From Vicugna pacos (lineage: Eukaryota; Chordata; Mammalia; Artiodactyla; Camelidae): 64,000 nucleotides of DNA. The notes beneath the pieces are model-generated. The model saw only the letters and a program-made list of their open reading frames with translations. It was not told where the DNA came from and did no database searches. Position numbers and translations under genes: made by a program. Shown piece after piece: positions 48,700 through 58,900 of the stretch. The first letter of the stretch is position 1. Each line of letters starts with the position of its first letter. Where the stretch lies: positions 19,549,257 through 19,613,256 of the forward strand of contig NC_132989.1 of NCBI RefSeq assembly GCF_048564905.1, written 5' to 3'.

Positions 48700-48890
48700 A
48701 CTCAGAAGCTCTTGAGAGAAAGGACTTGTTCTTCTTGGCTTCCTTCAGTGCCTTGAACATCCAACTCTTTCCTACCTTGGAGCTTTTCTTCTGTCCAGAT
48801 GCTCTTCCAGAACTAGCCACCCAAATGCCATTCCGAGGTCACAGTCACTACCTCCGAGTCTTCCCTGAGACACCTGATGCGAAGGAGGTC
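48700..48890 (+). mobile_element. L2 fragment
   Basis: CCAGATGCTCTTCCAGAACT, GTCACAGTCACTACCTCCG, GTCTTCCCTGAGACACC in L2 order. It explains most of the 123-codon frame at 48549-48920. Confidence 0.6.
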
Positions 48891-49259
48891 CCTTGTGTTA
48901 TTCTTTCTTCCAGCGCTTGAGTTTGTCCGTGGGTTTTCCCTTCATTTCACCTGTCAAAATTATCCAATATTCTCTTGTTTGCTCTTTTATTTAACATCCA
49001 CTTTGGGCATCCATTTAAATATATTGAATATTTTATTCAATTAATTAACATATTTATATGTATACTTTAATTTGAGTATGTTGTTTTGTGTGCAGGTATT
49101 TTTTAATTTGGACTAATAGTACTTGATTATTTATCTTATTCTGTTTTCTCCTTTTCTCACTTTGCTTGATGTACCATTCTAGTCTCTTTTCTGACTGCCA
49201 CATGACAGTCTACGGTGCAGAACTATCACATTTCCCTCCTTCTTTCTCCCAGTGATGGG

Positions 49260-49870
49260 TACCTCCCGTTTCCTGCCGCTGCAGACAACATTTCTAAGCA
49301 AACCTCAGCTAAGTCCTTTTGTGCGCCTGGGAGAGAAATCCACTGGCATGTACACACTAGAACAGTATTTCTGAGTCACTGAGTTTGTGTAAGACTAAAT
49401 GTACCAAACTGGGACAAATTTCTCTGCCAAAAGTTGCAGTGGTCAGTACTCCCACCCCAGAAATGCATGCGGGTCACCGCATGCCCTCATTCCTGCCAGC
49501 CCTTGGCAATATCCAGCTTGCTGATCTCTGCCAACTTAATGGATAGGAAGTTATATGTAATTTTGTTTTCATTTGAATTTCTCCTAGCTCTCCATTTCTG
49601 TAAATTTCCTATTCGGATCTCACTACCATTTGCCATCTTTTTCTTATTAATTTTAGGAGTTCCTTGCATATTCTAAATATTTCTCTCTCTCTCTCTGACA
49701 TTATAAATGTCTTCTCACATTCTGCCACCCTTCTTTTAAATGTGTCCAATATGTCCATGGTGTCATTCATTGACACATACTCAATCTTGATAAAATTCAT
49801 TATCATTTAAAACTTTATATGTGTTTTTAGAGGTTTCTTTATATCTGGCTCATGTTTTAGCCTCATTTGT
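49260..49870 (-). mobile_element. Old L1M/HAL1-like fragment
   Basis: Reversed old L1 text: CAATATCCAGCTTGCTGATC, TTTTCATTTGAATTTCTCCT, TTTTCTTATTAATTTTAGG, CCATGGTGTCATTCATTGAC. Diverged; edges approximate. Confidence 0.6.
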
Positions 49871-50381
49871 CTCTACTGTACTTCCTCCCTGCAGTTAGAG
49901 AAGAGGGCTACCAGTAGTTCCAAGGTTATAGTGTCCCAGATTTGCAACTAAGCCATCGAAAGTGCTGGACTGAGTCTCTCTGCCTAGCCTGTTCCGTGCC
50001 TACCCTGTTTGGCCAAGCCAGCATAACCCTTGCTTACTTCTGAAATCAGGAGCAGGGCGAGTTCAACCCCATCCAAAACACATGGATGAAGAGTTGGGAA
50101 TGAAGTGGGTTTCTTCAAGGAATATCAAGGCATCATTTTCAGAAGAAGGGAAATGAATTCTGGGTGAAGCAATGGATGTCCACTAGAAATGTAACTGCCT
50201 TTCTTACTACCCATCAGATAAATTAATATTGTCACATTCTCCAAATACCTTTCCTAGTCTCCATTCCCAATCAAATACCTCTTCAACATTCCATAGCATT
50301 CTCAACCCATCTGATGATACACAGGGATTTGATCCCTGAAATGGGTAATCCAGTCAGGAGGAGGGAACCAAGGAGGCCACC
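49871..50381. other. No feature seen
   Basis: Unique-looking sequence up to the L1 target duplication. Confidence 0.5.
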
Positions 50382-50392
50382 CAGACCAGTGT

Positions 50393-50699
50393 CTTCTCTT
50401 TCTTTTTCTCTCCTTCCCTTCCCTTATTTTGTTTTTCTAATTGAAGTATAGTCAGTTTATAATGTGTTAATTTCTAGTATATAGCCTAGTGATTTAGTTA
50501 TACAAACATATGTATATATACTTTTCATATTCTGTTTCACCATAAGTTACTACAAGATACTGAATATAGTTCCCTGTGCTATACAGTATAAACTTGTTTA
50601 TTTTGTATATAGTATTTAGTATCTGTGAATCCCGAACTCCCAGTTTATCCCTCCACCCTCCCCTTTCCCCCTTGGTAACCGTAAGCTGGTTTTCTATGT
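50393..50699 (-). mobile_element. L1 3' tail with 11-bp target duplication
   Basis: Reversed 3' UTR of the cetartiodactyl L1 type, starting with a pyrimidine-rich tail and then AATTGAAGTATAGTCAG, GCTATACAGTATAAACTTG, CCTTGGTAACCGTAAGC. Exact flanks CAGACCAGTGT at 50382-50392 and 50700-50710. A 307-bp, strongly 5'-truncated insertion. Confidence 0.93.
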
Positions 50700-50710
50700 C
50701 AGACCAGTGT

Positions 50711-51045
50711 TTTACAAACCAGGCTAAGCCTTAGAATCACGACGTGAGCTTTAAAAATATAGACTCCTGGGCTCGGCCTCAGAACTGCGAAAATGAAAAC
50801 TCTGTGGAGCAGAAACCTGAAAAGTGTGATTTAAAATCATACTAGTTGCCAGTCTGGAGATGGAGAATTCCAGTGAGAATCACAATCCCCTCGCCTCACA
50901 GGGAGGACTGAGGGAATCTAGGACCGTCCTCAGGAAAGTGCAGAATGAGCTTGGGGCTCCTGTTCTGTTTAGCTGGGGCTGCTGTATGTGTGGCTTTTCT
51001 TGCTCCTGGACATGGAGCTCTCTCTCTTTTTTGTGATTCAGCTTA
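50711..51045. other. No feature seen
   Basis: Short unique stretch between L1 tails. Confidence 0.5.
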
Positions 51046-51341
51046 ATTTATTATTTAAAAAAAGTTTAATTGAAGTATTGTTGATGTACAATAGTATATA
51101 ATTTTCTGGTGTATAATATAGTGATTCACAATTTTTAAAGGCTATACTCCATTTATGGTTATAAAATATTGGCTATATCCCCCGTGTTGCATAATATATC
51201 CTTGTAGCTTATTTTATACCTCATAATTTGTACCTCCTAATCCCTACCCCACATTGCTCCTCCCCCTTTTCCTTTCCCCACTAGTAACCACTAGTTTGTT
51301 CTCTACATCTGTGAGTCTGCATTTTTTTTTCTTTATCAGAC
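51046..51341 (-). mobile_element. Older L1 3' tail
   Basis: Reversed L1 3' UTR: TTTAATTGAAGTATTGTTGA, CTTGTAGCTTATTTTATACC, TAGTAACCACTAGTTTGTTC, CTGTGAGTCTGC. More diverged than its neighbours and akin to the copy at 2541. Confidence 0.85.
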
Positions 51342-51475
51342 TTTTTTTTTTTAAATGAAGTATAGTCAGTTCACAGCGTGTCAGTTTCTGGTGTACAGTG
51401 TAATGTCTCAGTCATACATATACGTACATATATTCGTTTTCATATTCTTTTTCATTATAGGCTATCACATTGAAC
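51342..51475 (-). mobile_element. Short L1 3' tail, inserted in or beside the preceding one
   Basis: Poly-T, AAATGAAGTATAGTCAGTTC, TTTCTGGTGTACAGTGTAAT, TTTTCATTATAGGCTATCAC. About 130 bp, same orientation as the older tail it abuts. Confidence 0.85.
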
Positions 51476-51676
51476 TCTCTTTGGACTCTCTGGAAAAGAG
51501 GCTGGTGAACACAAATGAAACTATCTCAGGATTTATCATCTGACAAAAAAACTCAGGCTCTCACCTCTGTGCTTTATTGTGCTCAGAAATCCAGCCAGGC
51601 CCTGCAACCATGGAAACACAAATCCTACAGTCCACACCAACTCTGAGAACAGCTCTCCTGGACATCTCCAGAACAT

Positions 51677-52530
51677 TGTTACTGAACCAAAACGTGGGTC
51701 TGCTCACCTGCGCACAGTAAAGCCAACCTACTGACACGAGGTTGTGTTGAAGGAAAGTGCAGCGTTTATTGTAAGGTACATACAGGGAGTTTAGGACAGC
51801 TAATGCTCAAAAAGCCCGAATTCCCTGATGGGTTTGAGGAAGGCATTGGTTTTTTTTTAAATTGAGGGTCTACTTTTTTTTTTTTTAATTTGATTTACAA
51901 CGTTGTGTTAGTTTCTGGTGTACAGCATAGTGATTTGGTTATACATATATAGATATATTCTTTTTCATATTCTTTTTTCATTATAGGTTATTACAAGCTA
52001 TTGAATATAGCTCCCTGTGCTATACAGTGGGACCTTGTTGTTTATCGATTCTGTATGTAGTAGTTTGCATCTGTTAATCCCAAATTCCTAATTTATCCCT
52101 CCCCCCACCTTCTCCTGTTTTCAAAGGCCAGGTGAGGGAGGGGCACCCCAGGGTACCTGATCAGCTCGTGCATAAGTCTCTGATTGGTTGATGACAAATA
52201 ACAAGAGGGCAGTGTCACAGGTGTTAACATCATCAATCCTCAGGCTCCAGTAGGTCTGGGGGCTACGTGCTCATGATCATCAAGTAATTAATTCCTTCCA
52301 TTTGGTGGGGGTTTTAGCATCTGTAAACAACTCAGGAAATGTGCATCAGATACTATTATCTAGGTACTTCAGACAAGAGCTAAAGCAGGGATGCTGGGGA
52401 GGGGGTCTGTCCAGGGAAGACCCCAGAGGGTTCTGCTGGTTATAGCATCTCCTGATGCCCGCGGAAGTCGTAGAATGCTTCTTGGGCTTTTTCTGCAGTG
52501 TTGTAGGTGTTAGGGGCCAGGCTTTGGAAG
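51677..52530 (-). mobile_element. Degraded endogenous retrovirus 3' end: LTR (51677-52282) plus internal stub, holding an L1
   Basis: On the minus strand the LTR runs from TGATGATCATGAGC to GTTCAGTAACA and contains AATAAACGCTGCAC. About 250 bp upstream of it is related to sequence next to copy B. An L1 tail (51850-52118) is inserted in the LTR. The LTR's end resembles that of the solo LTR copy 1. A fossil; only the 3' end of the element is present. Confidence 0.6.
51850..52118 (-). mobile_element. L1 3' tail inserted into the LTR
   Basis: Poly-T, GTGTTAGTTTCTGGTGTACA, GCTATACAGTGGGACCTTG, TAATTTATCCCTCCCCCC. The LTR sequence continues on both sides, so this L1 is the younger event. Confidence 0.88.
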
Positions 52531-52816
52531 TCAATCATTCCTGACTCAAATCTTGGCCCTGTCCCTTACCAGGTGTGTGACCCGAGGTGCTCTCTGGACC
52601 TCAGAGGTTCTATGTGAGGATGAAAGAGAATCGTGCATTTCAAGTGTAAGCCCAGAACCTCACACAAAGGAGGCGCTCAGCAAACCGCTGGGGAGCGGCT
52701 ACTGCTGAGCATGTCCAGTTTGCTGGCTGGTCCCTGTGCAGGGTACAGGGCCATGGAGGTGAGGAAAACGTAGGTTCTGCCCTCCGCAATCTCAGCCATG
52801 TGAGAATAAAAGATTA
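52531..52816. other. Intergenic, with a weak MIR-like trace
   Basis: ACTCAAATCTTGGCCCTGTC and ATGTGAGGATGAAAGAGAATC recall reversed MIR. Short and uncertain. Confidence 0.4.
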
Positions 52817-52887
52817 CCGGGGGAGGGTAATAGCTTAGTGGTAGAGCGAATGCTAGCATGTACGAGGTCCCGGGTTCAATCCCCAGG
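52817..52887 (+). mobile_element. Camelid tRNA-Ala-derived SINE head, no tail
   Basis: tRNA-like head only: TAGCTTAGTGGTAGAGCG and GGTTCAATCCCCAG. The tail seen in other copies is missing and GC-rich DNA follows at once. It is too diverged from a working tRNA-Ala (changed stems, no acceptor match) to be a tRNA gene. Confidence 0.82.
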
Positions 52888-52916
52888 GTTGCGGCCTCCT
52901 TGACCTGGCCACTTAC

Positions 52917-53216
52917 CTGGCTGGGAGCCATAACGCTAACCCCACCCCGCAGGTCTGCAGCAGACGCGGCCGGGTGCTGGTCCTGAGACAGACGCTGCCC
53001 CTCGGCCGCCAGCCCAGTGCGGCCCCGGCCCACAGCCCAGGTGGAAGAAACCAGTCGGCGCCACACGGACTTGGCTTCCTTCCACCAACAGAGGAGGTTT
53101 GTTGTCTTTTGCTGTAGAAGACCCACTTCTTTTCCCCTCCCTCCAACCTCATCCCTGCAGAGCCTAGACTCTGCTTGGCAGTAAAATCTTCCTAGTCCCT
53201 GCTCAGTCTTTAGCAT
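52917..53216 (-). other. Candidate minus-strand exon in a GC-rich patch (unproven)
   Basis: A minus-strand frame opens with ATG at 53214-53216 and stays open for 179 codons to 52677, the longest in the window. At 52917 it meets a perfect donor, CCAG followed by GTAAGT (52916-52911). Beyond that it would run antisense through the SINE. The stretch 52930-53080 is unusually CpG-rich for this area. The residues match no family I know. Two other minus frames overlap, so GC-driven openness is an equally good explanation. Confidence 0.2.
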
Positions 53217-53785
53217 CTTACTCTGTATAAGTTTCCTCGAGTTAAGATGGATGTTTACCCAAAGTATTGTACAGGGGAGGCAAACTCATACGGCCTGGGG
53301 CTTAGAGAGCACCTAGTACCCGATGACAGGTGGGACCTCCATTTTGACTCCCATCACACGAGAGCACGCTGCACAGAGGTGAGTCCTTCAGCTGGTGGGG
53401 GAGCCTCTCTAAGCACCCAGCACCCCTGTCTATCACGGTGTTTTTAGCTTCTACTCACTAAGAGACTTTCGCATCGGCAGTGAGAATGGATGGGTTAATG
53501 TTTTTCAAGTGTCGTTCATGTATCTGAGATGTCAGTTTGTATATTTCTGTGGTGGGAAAATATTTGAACCTCCTGCTGTGTTTTTGCCAGCGTTTCCCGT
53601 GAACTCCTTGATTCTTCCCTAACTTGGGCCACCAAGCTAAGAGATTGCCTCCGGGAGGAGGAGACCACAGCAAAGCCTTTTGAGTTTTTTAAACTATGCT
53701 TTTGCATTTCACAGTGTAGGATCTGAGGGGGGACTGGGCACAGAGAAGGCAGGAGCAAAGCTTCCTAGCCTTCCAGACTAGAATT
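53217..53785. other. No feature seen
   Basis: Unique-looking sequence; small overlapping frames only. Confidence 0.5.
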
Positions 53786-53798
53786 AAGAGTAGGTGAG

Positions 53799-54228
53799 AA
53801 AAAAAAAAAAAGAAACACATTAGGAAGTTTTAATTAGAATTAAATTTGCAGCTAATAAATACAAAGTATCTTAAAGAAAACCAACTGGGTTTGGAAACTC
53901 TTCAAAAGAAAAATATTCAGTATTAAGCAGTGACCCCAACTGGCCTTTTGAAGAGAAAGAGGCCTAAGGAGGGACCACATATTCTAAACTTTGGGAGATG
54001 CTTCTGAGGTGGAATTGTTCACTGACAGTGTAAGATCTGAGGAAAAGACATTCAGTGGGGGAAGTTTAAGACTCTTATTTTTGAGGGGTCGAGGGAGAGA
54101 GTTATTGCTGTTTGAAACATCCAAGGGAGAAAATTTGACCAAACCTTGAAATAAACTTAAAAAGTCTTTGACCATAGTGGAAAACATTGGGGGGGGGGGG
54201 AAGAAAGAAAGAAAAAAAGAAAAGAAAA
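53799..54228 (+). mobile_element. Unidentified retroposed insert with 13-bp target duplication
   Basis: Exact flanks AAGAGTAGGTGAG at 53786-53798 and 54229-54241 enclose 430 bp. It ends in a G-run and A/G-rich tail (54190-54228), with an AATAAA at 54150-54155. This is the shape of an L1-mobilised transcript copied in + orientation. The body is no SINE or L1 I recognise. Frames exist on both strands (67 codons minus at 53984-54187), but none can be named. A processed-pseudogene or non-coding RNA source is possible. Confidence 0.6.
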
Positions 54229-54241
54229 AAGAGTAGGTGAG

Positions 54242-55363
54242 GAGGAGAGTGAAGTAAGGAAGCTTAGAATCAAGGAAATATCTGAAAACATGGCCCTTTA
54301 AGCTCCCTTCCCCCTCGCTCCCACCCCCACCAACCTATGCCCAGGTGGATAAAATTTTGACAGTAGGATGATAAACACCCAGGTAGGTTTGGGAGATCAG
54401 AGGGAAGAGAGGGGCTGTGTCCTGATTCTGGTTTTGCTCTGGGAAAGGATGAGACCTCCGAGTAGAATTAGCGATGTGGCCCTTGCAGGAAGAAGGAACT
54501 AGGACGGAAAAGGACAGTGCTTCTAGGCATGGCTTGAAAAGGGGAGGAAGTTTCCTGCGCCCCTGGCAGGGCTCAGCAATCAGATAGACAGGACATCAAA
54601 GGAGCCCTGGGTCAGGAACAAGCCCCATCCAGAAGTTCCTTGTGGCTTGAGGGACTGAGATCCGGTGGGGCTGAGGGTGTCAAAGCAGAGGAGAACATGA
54701 GCAGATAACCCTGCCCCGAAGCCTGGGCGCTACACTACCCCTCCCCCAGGAAAGCAGCAGGGGTACACCATGAATTGACTGATACTGGGTTTCTGCCTCC
54801 TGCTGGAAAGAGGCTCATAACAGAATTACGTTATGGAAAAATAGTTAAAATTCTTGCACACTGGGGTTTGTACTCGGTGGCAGTTATGAGTTTAGATAAT
54901 CATGATAATTTTTGGGGTATTGTCTTCCTTGGATGTCAGGTGTCATATTTCTCTACATTGCATCGCCTATATCACGGGACTGTGCACAAAGAAAGTGATA
55001 GAGATTTTTAATGTGTGTGTCGGGGTGGGGGTACAACTTTGGCTTCTCTTCTTAGAATAATATTTTTAAATGCATAAAGATAATAGGCTTACAAAGAACT
55101 AATCATATGGAAATAAAGTTAGCAAAATATCTAAAAAACAAATTTATGATGTAGGAATCATGCCATTTGTTGCTCATCAACTAAATGACAAGATCTAGCA
55201 GCAAATCAATTAAACATAATGTCAAAGTGGTGATAAGTATAAACAATATTAACAGATACCTACAAGTAATATATGAAAGTATCTGATTTGTACTGATGAC
55301 AAAGTCACAGATTACTTATACTACTGTGGCTCATTACTTATTATTTTGTTACATGCATGATTA
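54242..55363. other. Intergenic, no gene seen
   Basis: A GC-moderate first half and AT-rich second half without recognised elements. Confidence 0.5.
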
Positions 55364-55373
55364 AAGAAAGATT

Positions 55374-55442
55374 TTTTTTAATTGAAGTATAGTAAGTTAA
55401 CTGTGTTGTGTCAATTTCTGGTGTATAGCATAATGTTTCACT
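55374..55442 (-). mobile_element. 69-bp L1 3' tail with exact target duplication
   Basis: Only the L1 3' terminus remains (AATTGAAGTATAGTAAG to GGTGTATAGCATAATG). It is flanked by AAGAAAGATT at 55364-55373 and 55443-55452. An extreme case of 5' truncation. Confidence 0.9.
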
Positions 55443-55452
55443 AAGAAAGATT

Positions 55453-57186
55453 CATTTTAGTTAGAGGTTAATGAAAAGAAAGATGTAATTTTTCTCATCC
55501 AAGTTCAAAGATCTCCTGGATTCTGCCCATGAACTCGTGGGATCTGCAGACCCCTGTAACATTTCACTTTCTTTATTGACCAAAGACTTAATCTGAACCT
55601 TTCAAAAACCCCACCAGACTCCATTTGAGAGGAAGAAGTTGGGGGGGGGGCTGCAGAGTTAGTATCACCTAAAATAATTCCTCTTAACACAGTTTCCAGG
55701 AGATTTAGGGGTAGCCAGTTCTCAGCAGTTCCCTCTACATTCATTATCATCCAAGATCACAAATTTAGGAGATCATAATCCTAGGCAAGTGTTGGGAGTA
55801 TAGACAAAAATACCCAAACTGGCCAGGGGCTGATTTTTAAATAAAAAGTAATTCTCTGGCCTTGTAAGCAGAATAAATTTCTTAGAGAGAAGGTGCTTAT
55901 GTTCCCTGGTGTCCCTAGGGCGGTAACTAGAAAATGGCAGAAGGTTGACAAATGCTGTTTGGATGAATCAGTTAATTGATGGATCATGCAAAAACACTGA
56001 ATTTCAGTCTGGGGCAAGGAGGTGGGCACCTAAGTATAAATTCCATAGCAGTGACCTTGGCAAAGAGAAGGAGCTTGATGAAGGTCAGCTAGTGGTGTTT
56101 TTACTTTATAAGGCATTCTTTTTGTATCCAAGTACCTAGTCCTGTAGCCTTCGAAAATGAATGTAGCTTTCCAGGGGACTTCTTTATCTCTAGGGTTTGG
56201 ATAGGAATTTGGTAAATGTGGTAAATGGGCTGTATCATCAGTAAATGCACAATAGTTGGTGTTACTATGATCTCACATAACAAATTCAATAGTTTTAGTT
56301 TCATTACTATTAGTGTTAATCAAGGCACGAGTCAGATTTGGTATGTATTAGAATCATAAGAACACTTGAAAATACTCATTCCCCAAGATCTCACAGAATC
56401 AGCATTTTTGGAGAGGGGCCCAGAACCTACCTTTTGTAAAAGCTATCAAGGGACTTGGAAAGGAAGCCAGGGTTGGGAAATTGGAGCCCAGAAGGAAACC
56501 AAGTTATTATTGTCAATATATTAAAACATGACTTTAATGCAAACAGTGAGCACTTGTCAAGGTTTTACGTCCTCAGGAGAGAATACAAGAATACATTGAA
56601 TGTATCCATGAGAGAACAAGAATGACAAAGCAAGTTCCACGGACGCCAGGAAAAACTGGGATCCTAGAGAAGGCGGAAAATGATGAGTGAGGCTGAGAAT
56701 AAGGATGCTCAGTTGGTTACAAAACTTGCGGATGCCTTTTAGGATAATAAAAACCATACATTTCTGGATAATATTTTTTTCTACCGGATGGAAGAGAAAA
56801 TCATTGTACTTGTTCATTTTTCTGGAAGTTAACCTCTCACTTAACAGAGTTGTAAAATGCCTAGTTCTTAATCAACAGTAAACAGAAACTCAAAAAAAAA
56901 AATTGACTCCCCCATCTGCAAAGTAAACACGTCAACCTGATTAATTTCCTTCATCTCGAAAGTCTGAAGTACTTACATGTACTCGGGTATAAAATGCGGG
57001 CTATAATTTGTATTTCATGTTAGATTTTTGTACTGGGAGATGGAGTAACAATCCTTGTACTGCCCCCTCAAAGATAGTTGCTGTGGTGGGGAGAGGGCAA
57101 GATGGGTAAACGGGGCCAACTGGATGGTGACAGACGGAAATGAGAGTTTGGGGAGTGGGCACAAGTAGTGTATACAGAAGTCAAAA
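55453..57186. other. Intergenic, no gene seen
   Basis: No repeat or gene could be supported. Short frames on both strands overlap without pattern. Confidence 0.5.
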
Positions 57187-57188
57187 TA

Positions 57189-57328
57189 CAGCTGACCCTT
57201 GAACAACTCTGGGTTAGTGGTGCCAACCCGCCATGGATCGTGTCATATTGTACTGTATATTTTCTGGAAAAAAATTTTATATAATTTGACCCACACAGTT
57301 CAAACCTGTGTTGTTCAAGGGTCAACTA
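57189..57328. mobile_element. Tigger-type MITE (Tc/mariner, MER44/Tigger3-like)
   Basis: Terminal inverted repeats: CAGCTGACCCTTGAACAAC on the left and its complement GTTGTTCAAGGGTCAACT on the right. TA duplications lie at 57187-57188 and 57329-57330. 140 bp, non-autonomous and partly palindromic. Confidence 0.92.
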
Positions 57329-57364
57329 TATAAGTTTGTACACATGATATTTATATAAAGTTAT

Positions 57365-57881
57365 TGATACTGAGTCCAAACTCATTCTGTTCACTGCATG
57401 ACAGGCCAATAAATTGGGAGAGGAGGTACTGGGGCAAGGAATAACGACTTTATTTGGAAAGCCAGCAGACTGAGAAGATGGGGAACTAACGTCCTAGAGA
57501 ACCATCTTCCCCAAGTCAGAATTCAGGCTCCGTTTATACTAAAAAGTGGAGGGGGTGTGGTTGGTGGTTGCAAACTTCTTGGTGTCAGAATCCCTTGTTC
57601 TTGCAACTGTCCGCTTAGGTCAGGCCCTGATATTCCTGCAAACCTCCAACGAGGCAAAAGTTATTCTCTGTTCTGCAATTTTTTTTTTAATCTCTCTATG
57701 AATAGAATGGTCTTTTAAGACCAGAGCCTCGAAGATGGGCTATCCTGTATACTTCACACTACAGGGACATTCTTCTACAAAAGGTGCAGAACCAGCATGA
57801 CCAAGCACAGGAAACAGAGCGCAGGGTTAGAGCTAAAAGAACAGGTCTAATGTGGAGTCACATTTGTTCTTCCTGGTTACA
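57365..57881 (-). mobile_element. Solo LTR, class I endogenous retrovirus (copy 2)
   Basis: 517 bp, the same length and family as copy 1. The minus strand begins TGTAACC and ends GTATCA. The 4-bp duplication TTAT lies at 57361-57364 and 57882-57885. A TATA box (reverse of GTTTATACT near 57532) and poly(A) signal (reverse of TTTATT, 57449-57454) are visible. A fossil solo LTR. Confidence 0.92.
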
Positions 57882-57885
57882 TTAT

Positions 57886-58579
57886 AAACCGATGGTACCT
57901 CAATTAAAAAAAAAAAGAAAGAAAAAAATTTACCGTGAAATACTCACTGGTCTTCTCGTTCTGATGCTATACCCCCTAAGGTTTCCCGTCCTGCTGGGAT
58001 CTGAGGAGTGGCGGGAGAGTTCTGCCTTTTACCACCCTGTCTATTGATGATGCTGAAATCCCATCATTTGAGATTCATTTCCTAAAGCCCTTACTTTTCT
58101 CTAAAGCCCTCTTTTTTTTTTTAATGGAAAATACCCTGAAAGGGAATGATTGTGGGGAATAAGACGGCAGTTGTTTAAATATAGCTCTTGTCTGTCTGTG
58201 ATTCCAGCAGACTTAATTTTTCCTCATTTCCTTACAGTTAGCAATATCTTTTTCCTCCAGAGATTTAGAGAAGGGAGGGGAGAAGAAGGAACCAGCCAGA
58301 GCTCTTCAAATGTTGCGACTGTATTACCATGAACTGGCTTTAATTACACAGGGGAAAGCAGCTCAGAACTCTGGCACTTCATATAGACGCCTTTGATGTA
58401 CCTCATAGCAGCCATGCGGGAGCCGATTTTCCTCCCTTCGCTTTGTCAGCGTTTCCTCTCTACTGTATGGAGGGTGGAGGTGACATGGCAGAAACGTGCA
58501 GGAAGGGTGGTATGTGTATACATTGGCTAGACACATGGTTTTGTCTGCCCTCATTTCCATACCCTATCCTTACACACTG
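57886..58579. other. No feature seen
   Basis: Unique-looking sequence with poly-A and poly-T tracts near 57905 and 58110. Confidence 0.5.
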
Positions 58580-58900
58580 TTCAATTTCAGCTGTCACAGT
58601 TGATTGGTCCAGGGGAGACATGTGACCTGCACTGGCCAATCAGAGCTGTCTTTGGGCATTTTGGACTCGAGTTCTAGGTGATAAAGTCATTCTCTCCCGG
58701 TGGTAAGTGAAGCTGTTAGCCGTAAAGCTTAGGGAATGGCAATAGACATGCTTCTGGTATGTGAAAAAGCCTGCAGACAGCAAGAAAAGCAAAGTTTGTG
58801 AAGAAAGAACAGAAATGGAGATTGAAGAGGAAGCATTCAGTTGTGTGTGTGATCCCAGTTCCAACTCAGACACAGATTCATCCACTTCTTAGGTTCTCCA
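58580..58900 (+). repeat. Old dispersed repeat related to 36975-37400
   Basis: TTGATTGGTCCAGGGGAGAC, GGCCAATCAGAGCTGTC, then GATTGAAGAGGAAGC match the same mammalian-wide repeat order. Family name uncertain. Confidence 0.45.

Noticed and set aside
48549-48920. 123-codon frame
   Set aside because: Mostly L2-derived, and a competing minus-strand frame overlaps it.
52817-52887. Possible tRNA-Ala gene
   Set aside because: A-box and B-box text is present but the acceptor and D stems do not pair well. Three other copies with SINE tails in this window show it is a SINE head.
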